From Zygaena filipendulae (taxonomy: Eukaryota; Arthropoda; Insecta; Lepidoptera; Zygaenidae): DNA of 64,000 nt. Of this stretch, positions 42,184 to 53,165 are shown piece after piece. The stretch lies in contig OU015668.1 of assembly GCA_907165275.2 (NCBI GenBank), positions 9,171,658 through 9,235,657 on the forward strand. The letters are read 5' to 3'. The first letter of the stretch is position 1, and the number at the start of each line of letters is the position of its first letter. The notes below the pieces were generated by a model, which saw nothing but the letters and a program-made list of their open reading frames with translations, had not been told where the DNA came from and did not search any database. Made by a program: the position numbers and the translations under genes.

Positions 42184-42189
42184 ACTAAT

Positions 42190-42330
42190 TACTTAGCTAA
42201 AGATCTCGCAGCCGCCTCCAGCCATCGCTGATAGGAAAGCGGGCATCGGAGCCATCTTTGGAGCACTATCAAACACCGAAGCGACGACGTCAAGTGAAAT
42301 AAGATTATGGAAACTTTTTTAATCAATAAA
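42190..42330 (+). pseudogene. Possible C-terminal remnant of an element-encoded protein
   Basis: From about 42201 one frame reads RSRSRLQPSLIGKRASEPSL, EHYQTPKRRRQVK and stops at 42297-42302, followed by AATCAATAAA. A second frame (SQPPPAIADRKAGIGAIFGA...) is also open to 42321. The basic end and nearby polyadenylation-like signal suggest the 3' end of a transposon gene. No start, and no family I can name. Confidence 0.3.
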
Positions 42331-42689
42331 ACTGAGAGAGAAAAAACGGGCCACTTCGCTTCGTTGTTTTAGTAGCTTCCTATATATATTTTTAGGGTCA
42401 CGTAACTACCTAACTTTAACAAAAATGTAAACAAAAAAATCATGGCTTTCGCCGAGTGGCAGTCAATTTGGTAGGTACGTTACCTACTTTGTTTTTACTA
42501 ATTGTATTGTATTGAATGTGGGTTTGTTTCGCTTTCATGCCTATCTACTAAACTAACCATCATGAAACGCATAAACGTTGTCATCGGTAGGACATAGGGT
42601 ACCTATTTCATCCATTCCATCCAGAAAAATACTTACTATTCCCAACAAAATTGATTGACACAATCTACTCTAAGACCTGCTAGTTTTGC
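42331..42689. other. Mixed sequence with one worn Lep1-type fragment
   Basis: 42510-42610 has TTTCGCTTTCATGCC, ATCATGAAACGCATAAACG and GGACATAGGGTACC in family order. The rest is AT-rich and unrecognised. Confidence 0.5.
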
Positions 42690-42885
42690 CTATGCTAATA
42701 TTATAAAGAGAAAAGATTACAAATTTTCTGTTTGTTTGTAATGGACATACTCAAAAATCTACAGAACCGATTTTGAAAATTCTTTCACTTGTAGGAAGGT
42801 ACAGCATTGAGAGACATAGGGTATTAATTACCTTGGAATTCCCACGGAATCTCCGATATTAACGCGGCTGAAACCGTGGGGATCG
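42690..42885 (+). mobile_element. Lep1-type Helitron-like repeat
   Basis: CTATGCTAATATTATAAAGA, CCGATTTTGAAAATTCTTTC, ACTTGTAGGAAGGTACAGC, GGAATTCCCACGGAATCTCC and ACGCGGCTGAAACCGTGGGG. Confidence 0.75.
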
Positions 42886-43097
42886 ATTCATTATACATTT
42901 TATTACATATCTCGAGCCGCGGACTTGCTGAACGCTCTGCTGGCCCGCTCGCCTGACACTGATATATTTGCCGACAGAATGTCAACGGACGTGGTTGCGA
43001 ATGGCATTGTGTTTCTGCGTCAATCGGAGCTATCTAACACTGTAATTTCTTGGGAATCAACCTGTACATGCATGTGTAATATAAATGTATATAAATA

Positions 43098-43432
43098 AAC
43101 TAGCTTTTGCTCGCGACTCCGTCCGCGTGGAGTTCAGTTATATCGTAGCGTAACGTAGTAGGGGTTGAATTTTCAAAAACCCCACGTGATTGTTTATTTC
43201 TAATCGTTAACCTAAAAACAAAGTTTTAGGCTTCTAACTCTAAAAATGACGGTCTTCCATAAAAAATTTAAACCCCTTTTTCACCCTTTTAGGGGGCGAA
43301 TTTTCAAAAATCCTTTCTTAGCGGATGCCTACGTTTTGTATGCCAAATTTCATCGAAATCCGTTCAGTAGTTTCGGCTGTGCGTTGATAGATGAGTCAGT
43401 CAGGTTTGCCTTTTATATATACAGAAGATAAA
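43098..43432 (-). mobile_element. Helitron-like repeat, GACTCCGTCCGCGTGG subfamily
   Basis: CTAGCTTTTGCTCGCGACTC, CGTCCGCGTGGAGTTCAGTT, CACCCTTTTAGGGGGCGAAT, CGGATGCCTACGTTTTGTAT and CCGTTCAGTAGTTTCGGCTG. It shares AAATTTCATCGAAATCCGTT logic with the other subfamilies but has its own 3' hairpin (CGCGACTCCGTCCGCG). Confidence 0.8.
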
Positions 43433-44154
43433 TATTCCCGCTGCAAAAGTAACTGACGGAACCCTCTGGCCCCAATACTTGGCACGCTTGGCGGTGTAGG
43501 TATACCTACCTACTTTTTTCTTCAATTTTTTCTCATTACGTCCGCCGGTCGCCTCTCTTACATGATACTTATAATCATCTATCGTTTGACGCGCCGGCCG
43601 CCCCGCGGTCGACGGCGCGTCTTCCGCTCCACGAGGAAATTGAAAAAGTTCCCGCGAACCGGAGTGCGAGTCCTAAGGATTCCCGCCATAGGCGAGAGAG
43701 CGATCTCACGCAATCAATTGACAACATTTCAATTTTAAATAGGTACTTTAAATCGAAAACAATTTCGAGATATTTGTTTAAATATCACCGTACACATTTT
43801 TTAGGCCTTTTTTATTATTTATTTAACGAAAATATAAAATATATAACAAAAACTTCGTGAGGTCCAAAGTTAGGACATATACTGTATACCTTTGCGCTCA
43901 CCGCATATACCTTAATTAACTGTTAGACAAAGTTATTCTCGATTTTTTTTTGCTATGTCAAGTGAGGCAAAGGAAATGTATATGTTCATCCTGACATGAA
44001 TTTTTTAATTTTCAAAATTTCAAATTAATTTTTGAATAACTTAGAATGAAAATTTCGAAAAAAAAAAAAAATACGTGTCTCCTGGTTTTCTAAATACTAT
44101 TTATTTAGCATGAAAAAACATAAGAAGAAAAAACTGAAATGTTTTACTAAACTA
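43433..44154. other. Unique DNA, GC-rich then AT-rich
   Basis: 43540-43700 includes GCGCCGGCCGCCCCGCGGTC and CTTCCGCTCCACGAGG. 43800-43900 looks like a worn reverse LINE tail (TTTATTATTTATTTAACG). No supported frame. Confidence 0.4.
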
Positions 44155-44256
44155 TCCCCTAGCCAAAAGGTTGACTGGTAGAGAATGCCTTAGGCATTAA
44201 GTCCGCCTTTTGTGCATAAATGTGCAATAATGTTCTTTAAATAAATAAATAAATGT
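44155..44256 (+). mobile_element. Non-LTR family B 3' end
   Basis: CCCCTAGCCAAAAGGTTGAC, GAATGCCTTAGGCATTAAGT, CCGCCTTTTGTGC and a (TAAA)n tail at 44239-44254. Confidence 0.75.
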
Positions 44257-44269
44257 TGTCATCCGCGTC

Positions 44270-44530
44270 GATGTCAGAGTTCCCGCGGTAATCCCGCGAT
44301 GAAAAGTACCCCATGTCTTTTTCTGTACCCTCGACAGCGTGTATGCAAAATTTCACCATGATCAGTTGTGTATTTAAGGCGTGAAAGCGTAACAAACTCC
44401 GTTAATTTCAGAGTTCCCGCGGGAATTTCGTAATGAAAAGTACCCATGCTCTTCCAGGTATACCTGACAACGTGTGTGCGAAATTTCCTGATCGACAGTC
44501 GATTAGTCAAGGCGTGAAAGCGCAACAAAG
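44270..44530 (-). mobile_element. Two Lep1-type repeats in tandem, ends lost
   Basis: GAGTTCCCGCGGTAATCCCG through CAGTTGTGTATTTAAGGCGT, then again GAGTTCCCGCGGGAATTTCG through TCAAGGCGTGAAAGCGCAAC. Two copies in the same orientation, offset about 125 bp. Confidence 0.75.
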
Positions 44531-45275
44531 CGGACCAGAGCTCAAGTTATCGATGACTCAAGTAATGTGTGTCGTATCGGGAACTATCACCTTCTGAATA
44601 ATAAAAATTAACTTTAAAACAAGCACACGCTTCCACAATATATCAAAGCTGTGCAACATTAATCAGATCTGACCGCGCAATCAGAATTCCGGACAGAACC
44701 GCAAAAAAAAAAAACCAACCATTAAGTAACATAGATATAATATTTAAAACGACGATATCCATGACAACAATTATTTCGGCCAGCATGCAGCAGCGGAGTT
44801 TAATCTTTGCAAGCTGCGTCTCCGGTCACGTATAACGGAACGTTAGGACAACAGCGACGGCGGGAAAAAAAAATGTTATGATATTTAAATACATTTTTCA
44901 CACCACATGCTCGACAATGCCGAATTATATGTCATGTAAACCTTACCGAAAGCAAGACATTATATCTCTTGGCTTTAGCCGGGTTATAATGTTCTATTGA
45001 ATTTCATTATAACCCGCTGGTCAATAATGTGATTTTCACTTTCATAATTCTTATTGCTATGTCCATAACGTCTCATTTCGCTAAACAGAATGTGTTCTTA
45101 GCGGGCGCGGCCAACTCGATTTTCGAAGACCGAAGCCGTGGCCCACTAGATTCGCAGTGAGACGAACTTCATTTGTTTGTCAAATCGAGTAGGCCACGCC
45201 AGCTGAAAGAAGTGGCTATATAGGATCTACTAAGCCTGGTTTTTTATTGTCTCGCATTATGTGAGAAAAGTAGAG
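44531..45275. other. Unique DNA with two inverted repeats
   Basis: A 12-bp stem CGGGTTATAATG/CATTATAACCCG lies at 44993-45023. A pair GCGCGGCCAACTCGATTT / AAATCGAGTAGGCCACGCC spans about 45106-45201, which may be the ends of a 100-bp MITE. Nothing else recognised. Confidence 0.5.
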
Positions 45276-45484
45276 TATACACCACAGGGATAAAACTGTT
45301 TTTTTCTTGGGCGCTTGAATCCCTCACTGCACTCAGGACTCAATCTTAATTCCCTCCCTTTGGTCGGGAATTAACTTATAACACCCTCGCTGCGCTCGGG
45401 AGTTAAATTTGGAGTCCTTCGTTATGTTCAGGATTCAATGTAGCGCCCGTGACATAAAACAGTGCTTTATCCCCTTGGTGTATA
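45276..45484. mobile_element. 209-bp MITE, TATACACCACAGGGATAAAA ends
   Basis: The left end TATACACCACAGGGATAAAA continues CTGTTTT, and the right end AAAACAGTGCTTTATCCCC continues TTGGTGTATA. Inner repeats GGGAATTAACTTATAACACC, CTCGCTGCGCTCGGGAGTTA and CTTCGTTATGTTCAGG read as successive similar clauses. Confidence 0.82.
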
Positions 45485-47554
45485 ATCTACTAATATCTGT
45501 CAGGGGCACCGATCGCGCGATACACGTACGGACGCGGGTTGAATATTTTAATTCCTTTATATTTTATACCTACAAGTAATTTTTATAAATATGGAAAAAA
45601 ATAACCGAGCGACCCACCCCTACTCCAAGGGTCCACCTTCGCTTAATTGTGTACAGCTTAGCCGTGTGTGTATCTCGAATATTAATATCCTCCGCGGATA
45701 TAATTATGATCCAGTTGTCCTTATTTTTATTGTACCCACTTTTGTCCAGCTAAATTTGCATAGTATTAATTTGAAATTTATATAATCCTCCGTATGTGAG
45801 TTTCTTTGTATGTTTGTATGTTACGCTTTCACGCGTTAGCCACTTGACCGTTCATCTTGAAATTTTGCATGCACTGCATACTTTTATTGCGGAATTCGCG
45901 GAAGAAACTGCAGGAAATAGTGGGTCATTAATGTATTGTAACAATTTATATAATGAGATTAGACAATATAAAGTTATGGATAGTAGAAAAAAATAAATAA
46001 ATATATAATTAGAGAAAGAAGTTAACTAGAATTTAATTTTATTTTGATAAGTACGTCGTTAGCTGTAGATTTAATTCATTCAACATCATCAATCTGTTGG
46101 CAAACCAATAAATAAATAAATAAATATGCCATAGGCTAGATAATTAAAATTATCATATAGGTATCTGAACTATGATACTCTCACAACTTTAAGTTACATA
46201 TTTTTTATTCCCAATTATTTAATAGTGTCGCTATTCGACGCTAGATGGCGTTATGTTACGTGTTTGTAAAAAGTCGCCGTTGTAAAACAGCTTCGTAAAT
46301 AAAACAAAATCGAAGTCGTGAAATACAAATTATAATAAATAATAAAATATTGAGGGTTGGTGATATATAATTGTGTACTATTAAGCTGCAATATTGTTGT
46401 CAGTTTGGTGAATCAATTAAATAAAATAAATAAATAAATATAGACAATATAGACACGAACGGGAATAACCAACTTTATCAAAAATGGTAAAGATCGGGAA
46501 TACCTACGATTTTGTGTCGTGAGCTTAGTAAAAAAAAAAATAGTAACAAAAAGGCTTAAATAAATGAATTGTAACCTCAAAATCTAGGCAAGTTGACGCG
46601 TTGTAGTATTTTTTTTAAATTAAACTTTTTTTAAATAACCGTCTACTTCAAAATTACCTATATGCAAACTGGATAGGTTACGCAGGAAGCGGCGGAAAAA
46701 TTTTGACTACGCATTTCCCGACCGGAGACGTAGTAGGCAGACGAGAGAGACGTAGTCGTAGGTGGAATGTATGCTTGTGAAAAGAAAGGAAACAATTTAT
46801 TCGCAAGAACTCCTACCGAACCACACCTGTCCGCTAGACGACATGGCACCGCGGATAGTTGGGTCTCACAAACTCACCACATAAATCACCCACCGCCACC
46901 TCCAAGCCTACTCTCTCGGGCCATTAGCATTTTTTATGCATAGAAATCGATCCGGCAACCGTCTAATGCCTCCCGCGATACATTAATATCTTACTTTTTA
47001 TGACTCTTCTGTAACAGTCGCGCGCGACACCGGCGTCGTAACCGCGCAAAAGTCACGCGGGAGAAGCTATTTTGCGTCCGATACCAATAAGGGGGAGTTT
47101 GCGTCGGCGGCGGACGGTTAAAATGTAGGTCGCCGCCCGGCCGGCCGGAGTTGATAATAGGTGGCGCTTGCGATCTTCTTAACGATTTCATTTTTCTTTC
47201 ACGGGCACTTTGAGATTAAAAGTTTGGAAAATGAAATGAGAACTTCGGAATTTAAGGTGAGCATTATGCGTATCGGGAGTATCGGGGGCTAGCGCGTCGT
47301 GAAGTTATGAAAGAGCGAAGGAATGCCCGACGTGGGATGATAAATATCAAGTAACGTTTCAAACTTTTGCGTTTCAATGCATACCTATAGCTCCTTCGGA
47401 CGAGTTCTTTTTTATAACTTCTGATTTATCATAATATCTTTCTGTGACGGTCTTTTTCGGTTTCAAAAAAATTTGAATTAATGCTCTATTTCTACGGTCA
47501 CTTGTGCACTAGGAAACCGGTAGAGTTTAGTATATAATATTATGTTTCATCTAC
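45485..47554. other. 2.1 kb mostly unique DNA with LINE tails
   Basis: It holds a worn Lep1-type copy (45788-45925), (AATA)n tails at 46108-46126 and 46420-46440, and GCTAGATGGCG at 46241. A GC-richer block at 46860-47190 contains GCCGCCCGGCCGGCCGG. Frames of 63-66 codons have no support. Confidence 0.45.
45788..45925 (+). mobile_element. Lep1-type repeat, worn
   Basis: CCGTATGTGAGTTTCTTTGT, TTACGCTTTCACGCGTTAGC, TCTTGAAATTTTGCATGCAC and TTTTATTGCGGAATTCGCGG. Confidence 0.68.
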
Positions 47555-47750
47555 CTATACTACTAAACTAATATAATATTAATAGTTAACAGATATTTGG
47601 TTTTTTGTATGTTTGTTTGTTAATAGTGGATAATGGATAATCAAAAACTACTCGACCGTTTTTTTATATCTTTCAAATATTGCAAGCTAGAGTGTTCCTG
47701 AGTGACATTTAGCCTGGAATTCTCACGGGAACTCCGAAATGACATAATTT
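47555..47750 (+). mobile_element. Lep1-type repeat, TTTGGTTTTTTGTATG subfamily
   Basis: ACTACTCGACCGTTTTTTTA, GAGTGACATTTAGCCTGGAA, TTCTCACGGGAACTCCG. The 3' hairpin is lost. Confidence 0.65.
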
Positions 47751-48145
47751 TCCAATTGACTTACTCAATAACTTTGTGTCAAATAAACATTTTATGCTAA
47801 TAACACAAAGATTCTTGTGAAGTAGGAGCGGTTTGGCGCAACGTTATTCAGGCACAAATAGAAGCATTCCAGCTCCGTAGAAAGCTAATATTAAGCCGAT
47901 AATGCAGAGTGGGAGGCTGTATAGAATATATTCGAGGTTTTCGGTGAGTTGGCGAGCGGCCAGAGACCGCCTTATCGGGGAGTACGTACCAGTACACGTC
48001 CGCCCGCTCGAAAATATTACGTACGACGTGTGGCTATAACGGAGCGATATAACGACGTGTTTTTAATTTCGGTTATTAATTCTCCATTGAGATATTATTG
48101 TGTCTCCCATTTTACATAGTTTGTGTTCTTTACTCAGCTTTTGTT
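47751..48145. other. Unique DNA, GC-rich at 47940-48020
   Basis: No repeats or frames supported. Confidence 0.4.
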
Positions 48146-48199
48146 TTGGAAAAAGACACAGGGTATTGTTTGTCCTGAAATTTCTGCAGGAACTTCAAA

Positions 48200-48325
48200 A
48201 TAAACGCGGTTGAAATAGTATATTTCATTACAAGTGCGGAAAGGCTGTCATTGCAAGCCGAAGGTGAGGGTTGACAGTCGGAACTCTTTGCAATGACGGT
48301 TCCGCACGTGTACTGAACAACTATT
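48200..48325. mobile_element. Short inverted-repeat element
   Basis: Arm AGTGCGGAAAGGCTGTCATT + GCAA and inverse arm TTGCAATGACGGTTCCGCAC enclose GCCGAAGGTGAGGG. It follows a clipped Lep1-type end (48150-48215: CCTGAAATTTCTGCAGG, AACGCGGTTGAAA). Confidence 0.6.
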
Positions 48326-48614
48326 TTTAATACAGTTGCGAAAAAATGAAGAAATTTAGTAAAATAATAAAAACACAAACTCAACTAAGTTCCAACTGTG
48401 ATCAAGAGATGGCGCTAGTCGTATTAGTAATACGAAACCTACGTTGCGCAATACAAAAAGTGTGTCAAAGTCGTTTCGCCATTTTTGACAGTTGGGAAAG
48501 AGAACGCACGAGTTCGGAAAAGGTAAAGAAAAAGCTCGAGTATGTAATAGCCCACTTCCCGAACGCTATACGTCCCTGCAATATGCCACTTTTTGAGCAA
48601 CTGTATTAAAAAAG
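48323..48614. mobile_element. 292-bp DNA transposon, TTTTTAATACAGTTGC ends
   Basis: Left end TTTTTAATACAGTTGCGAAA; right end GAGCAACTGTATTAAAAAA. The interior includes GAGATGGCGCTAGTCG. Overlapping 87- and 63-codon frames are incidental. Confidence 0.75.
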
Positions 48615-48639
48615 CATTTAAAGTTTGCACAGGTAGGTA

Positions 48640-48980
48640 CTACACGTTATTAGGGGTAAGTACAGAAAATATAGATAACTTTTATCCCGGAATTCCAGCG
48701 GGATCGATGAAATTAACGCGGATGAAACCGCGGGGAAAAGCCAGCAATATCTAATATATATAAATCACGTGTCACGTTGTTTGTCCGCGATGGACTCCGA
48801 AACTACTGAACCGATTTTGATAAAATTTTGTAACCATTCATAATATGGTCCAACTTAAAAGATAGGATAGTTTTTATCCCGGAATTCCCTCGGGAACTGA
48901 AGGACATAGAGTACTTTTTCCCGCAACCTCCGCGGGAACTCCGAAATTACCACGGATGAAATCGCGGGGGACAGCTAGTA
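48640..48980 (+). mobile_element. Two or three Lep1-type repeats end to end
   Basis: The first copy ends ATGAAACCGCGGGGAAAAGC at about 48741. The second opens TATATAAATCACGTGTCACG, has GATGGACTCCGAAACTACTG and fuses in its middle (48899) to a third copy's GAAGGACATAGAGTACTTTT, which closes CAGCTAGT before a (TA)n run. Confidence 0.78.
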
Positions 48981-50454
48981 TATATATATATATATATAAT
49001 AAGTAGGTACCAAAATTTAAAGGTTATGCGAACCATAGATAGTTTGGCATCCCGCCCAGATTTAACTTGATCGTCGTATTATCTACCGTTCGGTCGGTAT
49101 AGGTACATAATTATAATATAACGCGACTTGGCAACGATATACATTGGACTCAAGTTTTAGGAATATTAATTAAAAAAAATTCTATACATTCGATGGAATC
49201 AAAAGTACGTAGACGTTGTATATTTTTTCTAAAATTGTTACTGCAGTGCGAGCATAGAGAACGAGCTGCAAGGGATTGCAGATCTGAGTGATTTGATTTT
49301 AACTTGATACGCGTTCCTGAGATAAAGGGTCTTGATAGACACACTGACAGACAACGGAGTGAACCTATTAGGGTTTCATTTGATGTATGGAACTCTACAA
49401 AAAGCATTAGATAATTTATGAAAAAATATTTTAAAATCAACCGGACAAAATGGATTCACATTATCGCGCATCTGACATCTTTCCATTTTCGCAAATTACC
49501 GGCACCATCAGAGAGCATGGGACCAAATGACGTCACGTATTTAATTGTATAGCCAACCGAGCCTCGGAGGGGGGGGGGGGGCGGTTACGAATTGAAAGTT
49601 GAGGTTATTATTAAATACTTAGCTCAAATAGCTGAAATTTGCATGTGCTTCTCACTCGACAACCATTTGCTTGCACCGCGATCAAACAAAATGGTTGCTC
49701 TCCAGCCGACGGATCAGTAAACACGTGCAATTGCTAAAACTTCCACTCTTTAAGAACAATTTTACGCATTAAACCTCGTAATTTTCATTGTTGTTTCAAT
49801 AGAAAATCTTCAGTCTACAAATTGATCTACGTAATTGATTTACGAAGGAACATTTTCTTTAATGCAAGCGTTTGAGGTCAATCTCGAACATTGTAAATTC
49901 ACTGAGTGTATAGCGCTGGCTGAAAAGAAAAAGAAAAAAAAAAAAAACACTGCAAAACCAATTTGTTCCCGCGCCGAAACCCCGCCCCGGCCACAAAGGA
50001 GCTCTATCTAGCGATAAATTATCGAAATTATTGCATTAAAAATTCCATCTACAAAGTCAAAGCGAGCCATTATGGCCGCTGAGTTGCTCCTGACGCGCGA
50101 AACGACCTAAGTGCCGTGCTATACGAGGCGACACCGCGTCGTTGCTGTCGTGTTAGCGCTTATTTTTCTCGGTGAACGCTATGGGAAACCGTTTCTCTCT
50201 CGCTATCTCCGCTTACCGTATTAGCTGGTGGGTAGCGCTCATTTGAAATTTATTAATGGAAAACCTTTGACTTTTACGTTAGGTATACACAAGAGTCTCG
50301 CTCGCAGAACAGAAATTAACAGACAGAAGGGACATCGACTCAGTTTGGTGTGAAAGGGCCGATGTCGCCGGCTGATTTTCGCACACAAAACTATTTGTCG
50401 CGCACTAAAACATTTGCTAACGTAAAGAAACGTATTAAACGCTTTATGGTTATG
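48981..50454. other. 1.5 kb unique DNA
   Basis: Features: a G-run of 13 at 49568-49580, one TGACGTCA near 49531, and an A-rich run near 49930. GC-mixed 50010-50250 resembles the other candidate regulatory blocks. No supported frames. Confidence 0.4.
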
Positions 50455-50645
50455 TTTTTACTTAGTCACTGTTTTCAAAATTCACAGTTTTGGGAGTATT
50501 GTGATAAATATACTTGGGATGGCAGCATAAAAAGTTTTAGGCAAGTTAGAGCGTCTGCTCTAACTTCCTTTGCAACGGCGCGGCGGCGCGCCCACCCCGC
50601 CTTCATGTCCTCTCTAGTTAATTTATTTGTTCTGTGGTTTCGCTT
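50455..50645 (+). repeat. Dispersed repeat (CTTTGCAACCGTGGCGCG family), copy 2
   Basis: CTTAGTCACTGTTTTCAAAA, TTCACAGTTTTGGGAGTATT, TTCCTTTGCAACGGCGCGGC and CTCTCTAGTTAATTTATTTG. It carries a TTAGAGCGTCTGCTCTAA palindrome lacking in copy 1. Frames of 67-124 codons run across it but are not conserved in copies 1 and 3. Confidence 0.65.
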
Positions 50646-51104
50646 TGCAGTTTCCCCAACGCGACGCAACCGTCTCAAAATCGAACGCGCCGGCTTTTCA
50701 AAAACGTATTTCGAGACCAGCTGAAAGATTTTGCCCCAGAATCTGCTTGGATCCGGAAAACGAACTCATGAATAGGTGTGTTTTTTACTTTATAACCGAT
50801 GAAAAAACGGAGGAGGTTCTCAAGCCGACGTGTTAAATTTTTTTTTTGTAATGACCAATGACCACGCGTAACTTTTTAAAGAGAACACCTATTTTGATAA
50901 TTTCTTTTTTATCAGACACACTTTTTAGTTGAAATATTTAAAATGTTAGTTTTTTTTTACATTATATTAATTAAGGAATTATTATGATTAGTACGTACCT
51001 ACAAGAACGACCTAGAGTTGTTTTGGGGTTAAATTCACACTGTCATATCGATCACGGTTCTTTCCCGGCTCGATCTAGGTCTGGTAAAATATTATCAAGT
51101 TTGA
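50646..51104. other. Unique DNA
   Basis: GC-mixed then AT-rich. Nothing recognised. Confidence 0.4.
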
Positions 51105-51275
51105 AACAAAACATAAAAGAAGCGATTTGATTTTTCGTATCTTTGACTGTTTGTTTGTATAATGGATAAACTAAAAAACGATTGAAGCTACAGTTACAAA
51201 GAGTCCGTCTTTGGGGTACTTTTTGTCCCAGAATTCGTACGGGAACTCCGAAATTAACAAGAGTGAAACCGCATC
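51105..51275 (+). mobile_element. Lep1-type repeat, worn
   Basis: GAAGCGATTTGATTTTTCGT, GGGGTACTTTTTGTCCCAGA, ATTCGTACGGGAACTCCG and AACAAGAGTGAAACCGC. Confidence 0.65.
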
Positions 51276-51705
51276 TGTCTTGGGTCTTTAGTGAGTACGT
51301 ATAAAACTCGCGATGCTACTTACTGTCTGTCTCAGTTACCACGTTCATTTTGCACACAATAACCCATTTACATTAGCTCACCGTGAGAACGAGTGAGCGA
51401 GTCCCTTCACGTTTCCTTGTGTAAGATTTTGACACGTTAGTTAGTATGAAAATTAGCTTGCGGCCAGTTGTCGGGGCTCCACGACGATATATGTAGGATC
51501 AACTCAGTAAACATACCTATGGCAGTCCAGTTTCCTTTAAATTTACATCGCTGAATTATGTTTTTCGAGCATAATATTATGAATATTTTAAATGTAATGT
51601 TATGTGTTACATAACGACTTTTGAATAAAAAGATTTTCTACACATCCACCTTTTTATTTTCGGTCCTGTGCGCCCGCCATCCGTTTCGAAAAGTCAAATT
51701 TATTA
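51276..51705. other. Unique DNA
   Basis: No repeats or supported frames. Confidence 0.4.
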
Positions 51706-51903
51706 TTACTAGTTTTTCCCCGCGGTTTTTCCAGCGTTAATTTCGTAGCTCCCGCGGGAATTTCGGGATAAAGAGCTCGCTATGTCCTTCTCTGTACTCC
51801 TGGCAACGTGTATGTAAAATTTCACGGTGATCGGTTGAGCCGTTAAGGCGTGAAAGCGTAACAAACAAACAAACTCACTTTCGGTTTTGTAAGTAAGGAT
51901 AGT
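51706..51903 (-). mobile_element. Lep1-type Helitron-like repeat
   Basis: ACTAGTTTTTCCCCGCGGTT, AGCTCCCGCGGGAATTTCGG, TGGCAACGTGTATGTAAAAT, GGTTGAGCCGTTAAGGCGTG and CAAACTCACTTTCGG. Confidence 0.82.
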
Positions 51904-52087
51904 AAGGATTTTTAGATACTTAGTCGAAAAATGTAAAGGAGAATAGATATGTAAGATTGACTACTGTAATTAATTAGTAATTAACTACACAGTGAAATTT
52001 TGGTATTAAAATTTCCTATATGGACGCATTTTAGAGATCGTGTACCTACTAAGCAAAAAGGGCAAAAACGGTAATGTCAATGTATTT

Positions 52088-52250
52088 TTGACGACCCGAT
52101 TGGCGCAATGGTCACCATGCCTGCCCGCTAATCAAGAGGTTCCGGGTTCGATTCCCGGTGGGGGTGGACTTTGTGTGATGAACACAGGGTTCCATTTTCC
52201 AGTCTGGGTATATATATATACATATATATATCTATAGTATAATATATATG
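52088..52250 (+). mobile_element. tRNA-derived SINE with intact pol III boxes
   Basis: A box TTGGCGCAATGGTCACC and B box GGTTCGATTCCCGG at tRNA spacing, then GGGGTGGACTTTGTGTGATG, AACACAGGGTTCCATTTTCC and a TATATA tail. The head could fold like a tRNA acceptor/T arm, but there is no 3' tRNA end, so it is not a tRNA gene. Confidence 0.82.
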
Positions 52251-53009
52251 TAATAATATGTGTAGTATATACCACGTTTGCTTGGTTTCCACGATACAAG
52301 CTTTTATAGCTTAGTGTGAGATCCAGTAGATCTGTGTGTTGTGAAGTGGATTATCTATTATTATTATTTTTTAGTTAACGAATTTAATATTTAAAAAAAA
52401 TAAGTATACCTATTATTTTATACAAAGAATTAATTGTATTATGTTAACATAAATTTTAAAGAGAGAAATAAAATAATTATTAATCCGTGGAGTACGGCTA
52501 GCACACAGTAAAACTAATGAAACAAAAAATAAATAAATCGGTAACAATGTACCTTCACAGACAACAAACAAAAACACGTACGTTCCCTGAGAATACAAAT
52601 CGGCAACAGTTTCGCTAACACAAGAACGTGTTGTTTAACAAAAACAGTGAGGTGAGTAGGTAGGTACTTCACCAACAAGCAACAAGCCATCGGAAGTTGC
52701 CAAAGTCAATTTAAGCTTCCCCCTCTCCCTCTATCCCCACCTATAAAACACCTGGACGTCACAGGGAACGCAAACAATTTAATTTCATCAAACACCTGTA
52801 TAATATATAAAAAAAACGAAACATCCTGTATATACAACACAGCCGATATGTTTAACTACCGTTAGCCCGCGTTTTTGTCTTTTCAGTTTTAGATAATTTT
52901 AATGAAATTATGAGATGTAGGTAGGGTAAAATAGAACTGTGTTCGCAGTAGGTAGATAAAAAGTGGTAGTGAACTAGTGATAGATGGAAACTACAGTCAA
53001 AGTGCTCGC
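52251..53009. other. AT-rich unique DNA
   Basis: Nothing recognised; frames of 61-85 codons lack support. Confidence 0.4.
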
Positions 53010-53165
53010 GTGAATCTAGTAATTCCCTCAGGAACTCTGTTCTGTAATAAAAAGTACTTAACTTATGTTTTGATCCAGAAAATATTACTATTCGTGTGCC
53101 AAACTTCATCCTAATCCGTTCAACCGTTTGTGCGTCTGAGTAACTAACATCCAGACATGTGGATA
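53010..53165 (-). mobile_element. Lep1-type repeat fragment
   Basis: TCTAGTAATTCCCTCAGGAA, TAATAAAAAGTACTTAAC, CCAAACTTCATCCTAATCCG, TTCAACCGTTTGTGCGTCTG and AGTAACTAACATCC. Confidence 0.7.

Noticed and set aside
42190..42330. Exon of a host gene
   Set aside because: No acceptor at the start and adjacent to a tandem duplication; kept only as a possible transposon remnant.
50350..50724. 124-codon plus frame
   Set aside because: It runs over a dispersed repeat whose other copies (6780, 63195) do not keep the frame.
52088..52170. tRNA gene
   Set aside because: Good A and B boxes, but followed by a SINE body and TA-rich tail, with no pairing acceptor stem or terminator; a second worn copy exists at 41425.
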